This document shows positions 8,194 through 14,851 of a stretch of 26,557 nucleotides of DNA, in pieces. The notes beneath the pieces were generated by a model, which saw only the letters and a program-made list of their open reading frames with translations, searched no databases and was not told the origin of the DNA. Source of the DNA: Treponema sp. UBA6988 (GTDB lineage Bacteria; Spirochaetota; Spirochaetia; Treponematales; Treponemataceae); NCBI GenBank assembly GCA_002448445.1, contig DJYC01000023.1:2812-29368 (forward strand), read 5' to 3'. Position numbers and translations under genes: made by a program. Position 1 is the stretch's first letter. Every line of letters starts with the position of its first letter.

Positions 8194-8745
8194 TTAATAC
8201 TGCATTAGACTCATTAAATCGAAATACATAAGTTGCGTAGGGGTTTCATCCTTTTTTACAAGGAATTCGAATCCGTTTTTTTCATAAAATGGAACGGCTG
8301 CATTATAGGCGTCAACGGTAATAAAACGGCAACCAGTTTTGTTATCTTCTAGGAAATAAAGTTTTATAAAGTCGATTATATTTGTGCCGATTCCTACTCC
8401 ATGCAATTCTTTAGAAATTCCAAGTCTGCCAATTTTTACGGAGGGATAGCTTCTTAAATATTTTTCCTTATTGAAGTTTTTCTTTTTAAACTTATTGAAT
8501 TGATTATTTGACGCAAAATCCGTGACTGCAATTTTGTCATTTGAAAGTGTAAAATATGCTAATACTTTGTCTGTTTTACCTTTTTCAACGACAACATACG
8601 GCATAGCAATTAACTGTTTCTTGTAAAACTGAACTTCATTCTTTATAAAATCATTTAAATCTTCATCGCCACAGTCAAATTCATCTGTTGGTATGTCACT
8701 TTCAAATTTCTGAATGTCGAATTGCTCAAAGAAATCTAAAATCAC
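8194..8745 (-). CDS. GNAT-family N-acetyltransferase, putative toxin
   Basis: This 183-residue GNAT enzyme would transfer an acetyl group from acetyl-CoA. FDCGDEDLNDFI (about 22-33) is the N-terminal signature of the toxin-type GNATs that acetylate aminoacyl-tRNA (TacT/AtaT-like). The acetyl-CoA loop is VKIGRLGISKELHGVGIG, followed by a helix IIDFIKLYF. The late VDAYNAAVPFYEKNGFEFL motif is typical of the fold. It starts with GTG at 8745, overlapping the stop of the upstream small gene by four bases (GTGA), which indicates translational coupling. Base composition is more A+T-rich than the neighbouring core genes. The acetyltransferase call is firm; the toxin role rests on the signature and gene order. 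Confidence 0.82.
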   Translation of the reverse strand: MILDFFEQFDIQKFESDIPTDEFDCGDEDLNDFIKNEVQFYKKQLIAMPYVVVEKGKTDKVLAYFTLSNDKIAVTDFASNNQFNKFKKKNFNKEKYLRSYPSVKIGRLGISKELHGVGIGTNIIDFIKLYFLEDNKTGCRFITVDAYNAAVPFYEKNGFEFLVKKDETPTQLMYFDLMSLMQY

Positions 8746-8951
8746 TTTGCTATTGCTCCAGTCTTCTGAGCTAAGCGGGTTTTTCTTGCAATTTCACCCC
8801 TTTCAAGGCTTGCTAAAACCGACTTATAATGGGAATACATAATAGCATACTGTTCTGGAGTTATAGTACATTTAGCATTCCGCATTTTTTCTTCAAAGCG
8901 TTTGCCATCTTCACCAAATAAGATAGGTGTTTCTCTGATTTGTCTAGCCAT
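8742..8951 (-). CDS. Small protein upstream of GNAT, putative antitoxin
   Basis: This 69-residue protein begins MARQIRETPILFGEDGKRFE and continues with a charged, mostly helical sequence ending in a basic tail (ARKTRLAQKTG). It does not show the usual ribbon-helix-helix (DUF1778) pattern of antitoxins paired with TacT-like GNATs. The RETPxLxGEDxxRFEExM start recurs, as far as I recall, in small proteins encoded next to GNATs. It precedes and overlaps the GNAT gene by four bases, the normal antitoxin-first order. AGGAGG lies six bases before its ATG. Upstream, the ACTAGTATATTAGT stretch (8967-8980 on the plus strand in reverse) forms an imperfect dyad that could be an autoregulatory operator. 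Confidence 0.7.
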   Translation of the reverse strand: MARQIRETPILFGEDGKRFEEKMRNAKCTITPEQYAIMYSHYKSVLASLERGEIARKTRLAQKTGAIAK

Positions 8952-9241
8952 AGTTAACCTCCTATACTAATATACTAGTTTTTAGCTAAAAAATCTATAT
9001 TGTCAAGGTAGAGAAAATATTGATTTAAAGTTTTTTCTCTGCAATGGATGTGGCCATGGAAGAGTTGAAGAAATAGGAATATTCTGTTTGCAGTTTGTGC
9101 GATTTGCTTTACCAAGCAGGCACGGCAGGGATTGGAGCCCCTTTAGTACCGCCGCAGGCGGTATGAGCCGAATAGGCGAAGGGCGGAAAGCCCTTAGCAA
9201 AAAAAACTGCCGCAAGAAAATCTAACAACTATATGAAATTA
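8952..9241. repeat. Intergenic region with dispersed repeat family 2, copy a
   Basis: There is no gene in 8952-9444. After the minus-strand promoter region of the GNAT pair, a family 2 element occupies about 9109-9200. Its head, GGCACGGCAGGGATTGGAG, is shared with family 1. Hairpin 1 is TACCGCC (9147-9153) with GGCGGTA (9157-9163), loop GCA. Hairpin 2 is GCC (9167-9169) with GGC (9175-9177). The conserved GAAGGGCGGAA follows. Copies b (10851-10935) and c (14937-15025) share the flanks but have different paired stems. Confidence 0.7.
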
Positions 9242-9371
9242 GCTTTGGGCGTAACGGGAAGGAAAATATGGATGAAAATCCATTTGCGCGGAAGGAGCGT
9301 AGCGACTTCAATACCTATTACCGCGCACCATGGATTTTCAGCCAGATTTTCCTGGTAGTGAAGCCCAAAGC
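9242..9371. repeat. MITE-like palindromic element (family 3)
   Basis: The ends GCTTTGGGC (9242-9250) and GCCCAAAGC (9363-9371) are perfect inverted repeats. The arms continue to pair imperfectly: AGGAAAAT with ATTTTCCT, ATGAAAATCCAT with ATGGATTTTCA, and GCGCGG with CCGCGC around a short centre. The reverse complement aligns with 25562-25680 over CACTACCAG, AATCTG, GGTAATAGGT, and TCCGCGCAAAT. No open reading frame for a transposase is inside, so it would be non-autonomous. Confidence 0.75.
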
Positions 9372-9444
9372 GGATTTATGAGTATTTTCATAAGATTGAA
9401 AAAGTTGTACTATAGAAAAAAACTATAACTCTAGAGGATAGATT

Positions 9445-10722
9445 ATGAAAATTGAGACAAAATGCCTTCATTCTGGATATGAGCCAAAGAACGGTGAGCC
9501 GCGCGTTGTGCCGATTGTTCAGTCTACGACATACAAGTTTGATTCCTGCGACCACGTGGCGGCTCTTTTTGACAAGCCCACGGAATTTATGTATTCGCGT
9601 TTTGCAAACCCAACTTGCGATGCGGTAGAAAAAAAGATTGCGGATATGGAAGGCGGCGTTGGCTGCATGCTTACTTCCAGCGGTCAGGCTGCAAACATGC
9701 TGGCGGTTCTTAACCTTTGTTCTGCGGGAGACAGTTTTATTGCCAGCAGCTGTATTTACGGCGGAACGGTGAACCTTTTTAACTTTACCTTTAAGAAGCT
9801 TGGCATTGAGTGCATTTGGGTTAAGGAAGACGCTTCGGAAGAAGAGATTGCAAAGGCTTTTAAGCCAAACACAAAGCTTGTTTTTGGAGAGACGATTGCA
9901 AACCCGGCCCTTGGTGTTTTTGATTTTGAAAAATGGGCCAAGGTTGCACACTCAAAGAATGTGCCTCTGATTGTGGACAATACTTTTGCAACTCCGGTTC
10001 TTTGCCGTCCATTTGAATGGGGCTGCGACATTGTTACCCATTCGACTACAAAATACATGGACGGCCATGCGGTTCAGGGTGGCGGTGCAATTGTTGATTC
10101 GGGCAACTTTGACTGGGTTGCTGCAAACAAGAAGACAGGCTTTTTTGCGGATATTGTTGAGCCGGATCCAAGCTACCACGGTCTTAACTACATTGAGTCT
10201 TTTGGAAAGGCGGCTTATATTGTAAAGGCACGCACCCAGCTGATGAGGGACTTTGGATGTTACCCTGCTGCACACAGCGCATTCCTTTTGAACCTGGGGC
10301 TTGAAACTCTTTCTGCCAGAATACCGCTTTACTGCGCCAATGCACTTGCGGTTGCAAAGCATTTTAAGGCTTCTCCAAAGATTGCTTCCGTTCAGTATCC
10401 GGGGCTTGAGGGAGACAAGTATCATGAGCTTGCAAAGAAGTATCTTCCGCTTGGCGCAAGCGGTGTTGTTACTATTAGCATAAAGGGTGGCCGTGATGCG
10501 GCTATGCGTTTTATGGATGCGCTAAAACTTGCCACGGACGAGGTTCATGTTGCGGACATCCGCACTTGTGTTCTTCATCCGGCTAGTGCAACCCACCGCC
10601 AGCTTACGGACGAGCAGCTTGTTGCGGCTGGAATTGACGGTGGCATGGTGCGCTTTAGCTGCGGTCTGGAAAATATTGAGGATATTATAGAAGATATTGA
10701 CCGCGGTTTGGCGGCGGTGTAA
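9445..10722 (+). CDS. O-acetylhomoserine sulfhydrylase-type PLP enzyme
   Basis: This 425-residue enzyme belongs to the Cys/Met-metabolism PLP family. It most likely forms homocysteine (or methionine) from O-acetylhomoserine and sulfide or methanethiol. Visible family marks are KCLHSGYEP at the start, PIVQSTTYKFD, MYSRFANPT, the SSGQAAN segment that begins the large domain, DNTFATP, and the PLP-binding Lys 203 in HSTTKYMDGH. The length (about 425) and the insert after GGGAIVD favour O-acetylhomoserine (thiol)-lyase over the shorter cystathionine gamma-synthase/lyase (about 380-400). AGAGGATAG lies before the ATG. It is a lone gene, so pathway context gives no more. A methionine gamma-lyase activity cannot be excluded. 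Confidence 0.9.
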   Translation: MKIETKCLHSGYEPKNGEPRVVPIVQSTTYKFDSCDHVAALFDKPTEFMYSRFANPTCDAVEKKIADMEGGVGCMLTSSGQAANMLAVLNLCSAGDSFIASSCIYGGTVNLFNFTFKKLGIECIWVKEDASEEEIAKAFKPNTKLVFGETIANPALGVFDFEKWAKVAHSKNVPLIVDNTFATPVLCRPFEWGCDIVTHSTTKYMDGHAVQGGGAIVDSGNFDWVAANKKTGFFADIVEPDPSYHGLNYIESFGKAAYIVKARTQLMRDFGCYPAAHSAFLLNLGLETLSARIPLYCANALAVAKHFKASPKIASVQYPGLEGDKYHELAKKYLPLGASGVVTISIKGGRDAAMRFMDALKLATDEVHVADIRTCVLHPASATHRQLTDEQLVAAGIDGGMVRFSCGLENIEDIIEDIDRGLAAV

Positions 10723-11166
10723 GTGGGGGGCGGTTTTACAGATCCCGAATCAAGTTCGGGATGACAGCTTTTCTGTTCGGGATGACAGTTTTGTTAGTTT
10801 GGGATGACGGCTTGTCTGCTTTTGGCGGCTATTTAAAAGAACCTACGCCGCCATGGAGCCCCGTTAGTCCCGGCCGTAAGGGCGGGATGACCGTTAGGGA
10901 AGGGCGGAACGGCGGTGGCGCATAGGCATGGTAGCCGATTATAGCCAATGAATGCATGGACGAACTAAAAAAAGCACCGTCCAAAAAAATCAACGCACCC
11001 CGCAGCAAGCTACGGGGTATGAGTTCCTCATAAAACGAATCCCCCTGTATCAAAACATCCTTACGCGAACCAACGAGGTGTGCGTTGTTCTTAAAAGGTA
11101 TTGCAGTCAGGGTTGAATACCCTTATTCCGCCCCAAGGGGCGGGGTATTCAACCCTTCCGCGCGAA
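10723..11166. repeat. Gene-free repeat cluster (families 4 and 2, plus a long hairpin)
   Basis: No gene is supported here. Family 4 occurs at 10742-10762: ATCCCGAA, loop TCAAG, TTCGGGAT, then GACAG, followed by two tandem half copies ending near 10808. Family 2 copy b is at about 10851-10935: stem TCCCGGCC (10868-10875) with GGGCGGGA (10880-10887), one mismatch. At 11110-11155 GGGTTGAATACCC pairs perfectly with GGGTATTCAACCC (11143-11155), enclosing CGCCCC-AA-GGGGCG. A reading frame on the minus strand across 10829-11053 is made of repeat sequence and is not called. Confidence 0.7.
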
Positions 11167-11220
11167 TAAAAAAAGCCTGTCGGGAATGAAGATAGCTTCT
11201 GTTTCCTGACAGGCCTTTTT
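11167..11220 (-). terminator. Bidirectional-looking terminator after gpmI
   Basis: GCCTGTCGGGAA (11175-11186) pairs with TTCCTGACAGGC (11203-11214), twelve pairs with one G.T. It is flanked by A7 on the left and T5 on the right, so it can stop transcripts in both directions. It lies just downstream of the minus-strand gpmI. Confidence 0.9.
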
Positions 11221-11250
11221 GTTTTTAGCTGAGTACTGCTTTAATAGGCA

Positions 11251-12924
11251 CTACTTTAAGTTGATGATTGACTTGTCGTAGTCTGTTGGCGGTACAAAGC
11301 CCATGAGTGTCATGAGGGTTGCAGGCCAAGAAGAAATGCCAAGTCCTTCGTTAAGGTGCTCGGTGTCGTATTCGCCCTTGTATTCAGGGTCGTAGATGAT
11401 GCTTGGTACCGGGTTAAGGCTGTGGCTTGTCTTTGCCTTTGGTTCGCCGTTTGCGTCTTTTGCTACAGAGCCGTCCTTTTTGTGCTCGTACATGTCGTCA
11501 CTGTTGCCGTGGTCAGCGGTGATGCACATGATTCCGCCAGCTTCTTCGATTGCAGCCTTGAGCCTTCCAAGCTGCAGGTCCATTCCTTCCATTGAGCATA
11601 CAACGGCATTGAATACGCCTGTGTGGCCAACCATGTCTCCGTTGGGGTAGTTAAGGCGGATGTGGTCGTACTTGCCGCTCTTGATTGCATCGATTACCTT
11701 GTCGGTGATTTCTGCACACTTCATCCATGGGCGCTGCTCAAAAGGAACTACGTCGCTTGGGACTTCCTCGTAGGTTTCAAGGTTCTTGTCAAATTCGCCG
11801 GGGCGGTTTCCGTTAAAGAAGTAGGTTACGTGGCCGTACTTCTGGGTTTCGGAAATTGCCATAAGGTGTACGCCGCTCTTTGTAAGGTATTCACCCATGG
11901 TGCGGTCAATGCTTGGCGGGTTAACAAGGTACTGGGCTGGCTTGTGGTTGTCGCCGTCGTATTCCATCATTCCTGCGTATTCTACTGCTGGAACGCGTTT
12001 TCTGTCGAACTTGTCAAAGGAAGAGTCTCCCTCGAATGCAGCGGAAATTTCAAGTGCGCGGTCGCCGCGGAAGTTAAAGTAGATTACGCTGTCGCCGTCT
12101 TGGATTGTTCCAACTGGCTTTCCGCCTTCTGCGATTACAAATTCGTGCATGTCCTGGTCAAGAACGTCCGGGTTTTCCTTGCGGTAGGTCTTGATTGCCT
12201 CTGTTGCGCTTGCAAACTGGCGTCCTTCTCCAAGAACGTGGGCGTACCAACCGCGCTGAACCATGCTCCAGTCTGCGTTGTAGCGGTCCATTGTCATGTA
12301 CATGCGTCCGCCGCCCGATGCAATGCGGTAGTCTGCGTCCTTAAAAGATGCAAGGAATTCTTCGAGTGGTGTAATGTATTCGAGTGCGCTTGTTGGTGGA
12401 ACGTCGCGTCCGTCCAAAAGTGCATGTACGCGGATTTTCTTGATTCCTTCTTTGTTTGCCTGCTGAACCATGCCCTTGAGGTGGTCTATGTGGCTGTGAA
12501 CGTTGCCGTCAGAAACAAGGCCAATAAAGTGGAATGTTGAATTCTTGTCCTTTACGTTCTTTACCAGTTTTTTCCAGGTTGCGCCTTCATACAAAGTGCC
12601 GCTTGTAATTGATTCTCCTACGAGTTTTGCGCCCTGTGCAAATACGCGTCCGCAGCCCATTGCGTTGTGGCCAACTTCGCTGTTTCCCATGTCGTCGTCT
12701 GAAGGAAGGCCAACTGCTGTTCCGTGGGCTTTGAGTTTTGTGTGGGGGCAGTTTGCCGTGAACCAGTCAAGGTATTTCATCTTGGAAGCTTTTACGGCGT
12801 CTCCTTCTTCGTACTTGCCGTAGCCTACGCCGTCCATAATAACAAGAACTACAGGGCCCCTGCGTCCCTTCCAGTTTGGATTTTTTGCAAGCGGATGCAT
12901 AGTGTCCGCAACTTTTTCTGCCAT
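11251..12924 (-). CDS. gpmI: 2,3-bisphosphoglycerate-independent phosphoglycerate mutase
   Basis: This 557-residue glycolytic enzyme interconverts 3- and 2-phosphoglycerate using two Mn2+ ions. The metal-binding IMDGVGYG (Asp 31) and the catalytic phospho-serine motif DDDMGNSEVGHNAMG (Ser 82) are intact. HxxLLDGRDVPP, RGDRALE, and the C-terminal metal site ITADHGNSDDM also match the family. It is about 45 residues longer than the usual 510, partly from an N-terminal extension (about 20 residues before the core) and inserts in the phosphatase domain; this longer form fits spirochaete and related enzymes. AAGGAG precedes the ATG, and a TTGCCC-N17-TATAAT promoter lies at 12960-12988. It is transcribed alone and ends at a strong terminator. 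Confidence 0.97.
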   Translation of the reverse strand: MAEKVADTMHPLAKNPNWKGRRGPVVLVIMDGVGYGKYEEGDAVKASKMKYLDWFTANCPHTKLKAHGTAVGLPSDDDMGNSEVGHNAMGCGRVFAQGAKLVGESITSGTLYEGATWKKLVKNVKDKNSTFHFIGLVSDGNVHSHIDHLKGMVQQANKEGIKKIRVHALLDGRDVPPTSALEYITPLEEFLASFKDADYRIASGGGRMYMTMDRYNADWSMVQRGWYAHVLGEGRQFASATEAIKTYRKENPDVLDQDMHEFVIAEGGKPVGTIQDGDSVIYFNFRGDRALEISAAFEGDSSFDKFDRKRVPAVEYAGMMEYDGDNHKPAQYLVNPPSIDRTMGEYLTKSGVHLMAISETQKYGHVTYFFNGNRPGEFDKNLETYEEVPSDVVPFEQRPWMKCAEITDKVIDAIKSGKYDHIRLNYPNGDMVGHTGVFNAVVCSMEGMDLQLGRLKAAIEEAGGIMCITADHGNSDDMYEHKKDGSVAKDANGEPKAKTSHSLNPVPSIIYDPEYKGEYDTEHLNEGLGISSWPATLMTLMGFVPPTDYDKSIINLK

Positions 12925-12959
12925 TGGATAACTCCTTACACTAGATAGTCAATAGAAGC

Positions 12960-12988
12960 ATTATATTGAATTTTTTAACTCTGGGCAA
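12960..12988 (-). promoter_or_regulatory. gpmI promoter
   Basis: On the minus strand TTGCCC (complement of 12983-12988) and TATAAT (complement of 12960-12965) are 17 bases apart, 36 bases upstream of the gpmI ATG. Confidence 0.7.
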
Positions 12989-13080
12989 TGTGTGGGGAAT
13001 TGAAAGTAGCGGATAATTGATAGTTGTCTTTTGGACGGTGATTTTGCGGCGCTTTTGTATGTTTTCGAATTTGTTGCAAA

Positions 13081-13312
13081 AAGAACATCTTGCCATTTTT
13101 CTTTTGCTTAACATGTAGCGCCATTGACTTTACTTGAAGTTCGGTCCCTGAGCCCTGTCGAAGGGCCGTGTAAAAACTGACAAAAAATGGCAAGGTGGCC
13201 ATTTGTGTGGGCTTTCCGGGGTTCCGCTCCCGCTCCATTGCCGGGGTTCGACTGCGCTCACCCAGCGGCAACGGCTACGCCGCCCCTCCAATCCCTGCCG
13301 CGCTTGGGGATG
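13081..13312 (-). repeat. Structured dispersed repeat, family 1, copy 2
   Basis: Read on the minus strand this is a near-complete family 1 element. The head (13312 to about 13208) carries GATTGGAGGGGCGGC, stem CGGC-GTA-GCCG and GGAACCCCGGAAAGCCC. Hairpin 1 pairs 13198-13205 with 13181-13191 (CAAATGGC, loop CACCTT, GCCATTTTTTG). Hairpin 2 is GCCCT-TCGAC-AGGGC, part of a TGAGCCCTGTCGAAGGG motif. The tail AAAAATGGCAAG (complement of 13089-13100) repeats the 5' arm of hairpin 1, and the tail continues as in copy 4 (ATGTTCTTTTT). Small reading frames across it are repeat-derived. Confidence 0.8.
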
Positions 13313-13627
13313 CAAAAGTCCTGCTTGTCTGCCATTTTACTCTTTGGCTAATTCGACCGTCCGTGCCTGTGCGCACCGCTCCCGCTTGGAACTTTGTTGC
13401 AAGAACCAGGGTCTCGGCCTTTCGACCGTGCTCATGGACATGCACCGTCAGCAAAGCTTCGCACTCCTACACAGCGGCGTAGGACTTGCCCGAAAAAAAT
13501 CCCTCCTTGGATTTTTTTCGGGATCGGAGATTTTATAAAAATCTCCGAGATACTAAGTCGCCCTCCATGGCTCTTTACTGGTTAGCAAGTAAGTGTAAAA
13601 AAATCTCTCAGCAGAATTGTGGAAATG
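13313..13627 (+). repeat. Gene-free stretch with a partial family 1 tail module
   Basis: 13313-13484 holds nothing recognised. At 13489-13522 CCCGAAAAAAATCC pairs perfectly with GGATTTTTTTCGGG around the loop CTCCTT, the same loop as hairpin 1 of copy 4. It is followed at 13525-13547 by CGGAGATTTT-ATA-AAAATCTCCG (ten perfect pairs), then GCC-CTCCAT-GGC, a hairpin 3 equivalent, and a tail with AAAAAAATCTC. The family 1 head is missing upstream, so this is a tail module with another or no head. Confidence 0.7.
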
Positions 13628-13960
13628 TCAATATCCATTTCCCCCATACAGATAAAAACCGTGAACGTCATCATACTCCCATCTAGTACTTCTGATGAAA
13701 TTTCGAATCTCATCAGAAGTAGAATTACATATAACATTGTAGAATTGCATTGCATTGCTTTTACCCTCCCCCTTGATTCCGTAGATATTACGAGTGTTTT
13801 TATCAATAATGCTAATCGCATAGCTACCGGATGACAGTTGCACAACAGAAATTTCATATTGTCCGATTCTTTGTTGACGTAGAATATCCTGTCCGAACAC
13901 GCTTCCCGCAATCAGCATCAAAGCCAAAAATATGCAAATTCTCTTAACATTCAGTTTCAT
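13628..13960 (-). CDS. Small secreted protein of unknown function
   Basis: This 110-residue protein starts with a signal peptide (KRICIFLALMLIAGSVFGQ) that likely cleaves after VFG or FGQ near residue 23-24. The mature part, about 87 residues, contains two short beta-rich stretches (QYEISVVQLSSGSYAISIID, NIYGIKGEGKSNAMQFYNVI) and ends YLYGGNGY. It has no lipobox and no recognised family. The start overlaps the 3' end of the gene at 13944-14159 by 17 bases, so the two are translationally coupled. The coding sequence contains a perfect inverted repeat, TACTTCTGATGA (13687-13698) and TCATCAGAAGTA (13710-13721). Composition is more A+T-rich than flanking core genes. Confidence 0.7.
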   Translation of the reverse strand: MKLNVKRICIFLALMLIAGSVFGQDILRQQRIGQYEISVVQLSSGSYAISIIDKNTRNIYGIKGEGKSNAMQFYNVICNSTSDEIRNFIRSTRWEYDDVHGFYLYGGNGY

Positions 13961-14159
13961 TTCTTTCCTCCGATTCTATTATGCTCTCTTCTTTTATTCT
14001 CTTTGCAAGCCGGTTTAGTTCTTCATTAATCACTTCATAGCCTTTTTCATCTGTATTTTTTAGGCAGGATTCAAGGCTCGCAATTTCGTCGGCAAATTTG
14101 TTTGTCACATCAGCATCGCGTAACTTTGCAATATGCTTAGCTAGTTCGCCCAATTCCAC
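13944..14159 (-). CDS. Small charged helical protein, unknown
   Basis: This 71-residue protein (MELGELAKHIAKLRDADVTN at the start) is highly charged and probably all helical, with heptad-like leucines, so a coiled-coil or small adaptor is possible. It starts at GTG with a good ribosome-binding site (GGAGG, eight bases away). It is the first gene of a two-gene unit with the secreted protein and overlaps it by 17 bases. A promoter TTGCTG-N17-TATAAA is present on the minus strand at 14181-14209. Gene order and size recall small effector/immunity or toxin-antitoxin pairs, but no family supports that. Confidence 0.65.
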   Translation of the reverse strand: MELGELAKHIAKLRDADVTNKFADEIASLESCLKNTDEKGYEVINEELNRLAKRIKEESIIESEERNETEC

Positions 14160-14180
14160 TTATTTTACCTCCGTTACAAA

Positions 14181-14209
14181 TTTATAAAAAACGAAAACGA
14201 GCGCAGCAA
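14181..14209 (-). promoter_or_regulatory. Promoter of the small two-gene unit
   Basis: On the minus strand TTGCTG (complement of 14204-14209) and TATAAA (complement of 14181-14186) are 17 bases apart, about 22 bases before the GTG start at 14159. Confidence 0.55.
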
Positions 14210-14219
14210 GACTTCGGTT

Positions 14220-14271
14220 AATGGGATTAGTCAATCCCATTCCCTAAAGTATACTTTAGGGAATTTTTTTT
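14220..14271 (+). terminator. Tandem hairpins with T8 tract
   Basis: AATGGGATT pairs with AATCCCATT (14220-14241). It abuts a perfect 24-base palindrome at 14240-14263 with half TTCCCTAAAGTA, followed by eight T. This is terminator-like for the plus strand, although no plus-strand gene lies upstream. It may shield the gene at 14321 from antisense read-through of the minus-strand pair. Confidence 0.6.
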
Positions 14272-14320
14272 CAGATATAACAGTACTCTTGCAAGAGCAA
14301 AAAATGCGTGCTAGAGTGGA

Positions 14321-14851
14321 ATGGTGGAATACATGGTCCTTGCAGTTCTTGCGCTTTTTCTTGCGCTCATAGTTTTTTCTATAATACTCAATGTACGCGA
14401 CATGAAGTGGTTGGTTGACTTTACGGATGCCGATGCTAAGGAGAAGCTTTTGGCGCTTAAGCTTGACGGTGCAGAGATTAGGCGCTACAGGAGGCGGCGC
14501 GCCCGCTTTGGACGCTTTGGCAGTAGTGAAAGCCTTTCTGATTACGTTCAGATACCGCTGGAGGCTCCGCTTCCTGTGAACCATGGCGAACCGTTTGCAA
14601 ACATTTCTTTGGACGGTGAATCTGGCGGTGGAAGTTCTGCCGCGGAGGGAAAGGCTTTTGCCGCAGCAAAGGCAGTGATGGGCATTGCAAAGGGAACGGC
14701 CATTCTTACTGACCAGAACGACCTTCTCCTTGTTTTTGGCAAAAAAGACGGAAAGGAACACAAAATATATTCATGCGACTTTACGCTTGAACGCTTTGAG
14801 CTTGCAAAGGATGTCCTTTCTGTACTTGGCGGTTCGACGGGTGGTTACTGA
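14321..14851 (+). CDS. Single-pass membrane protein of unknown function
   Basis: This 176-residue protein has one N-terminal transmembrane helix (about residues 5-25, MVLAVLALFLALIVFSIILN). A basic stretch RRYRRRRARFGRFG follows near 54-67, then a soluble part with an Ala-rich helix (SSAAEGKAFAAAKAVMGIAKG) and a C-terminal segment HKIYSCDFTLERFELAKDVL. No family was recognised. Translation may start at the ATG at 14321 or at 14333. TTGCAA-N17-TAGAGT (14289-14317) is a possible promoter, with CTCTTGCAAGAG, a perfect palindrome, over its -35. The last residues (GGSTGGY) and the stop are encoded by a TGAGCCTGTCGAAGG repeat, so the native C-terminus may have been replaced. Confidence 0.75.
   Translation: MVEYMVLAVLALFLALIVFSIILNVRDMKWLVDFTDADAKEKLLALKLDGAEIRRYRRRRARFGRFGSSESLSDYVQIPLEAPLPVNHGEPFANISLDGESGGGSSAAEGKAFAAAKAVMGIAKGTAILTDQNDLLLVFGKKDGKEHKIYSCDFTLERFELAKDVLSVLGGSTGGY

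Noticed and set aside
11623..12540. A 305-codon open frame antisense to gpmI
   Set aside because: It lies wholly inside gpmI, is rich in Val/Cys as expected of an antisense shadow of biased codons, and gpmI motifs are unambiguous.
13240..13275. GGTTCGACTGC resembling a tRNA T-arm
   Set aside because: No acceptor, D or anticodon arm can be built around it; it belongs to family 1 copy 2.
13130..13585. Several overlapping open frames of 60-110 codons on both strands
   Set aside because: They consist of repeat families and G+C-rich hairpins, have no ribosome-binding sites and no protein-like composition.
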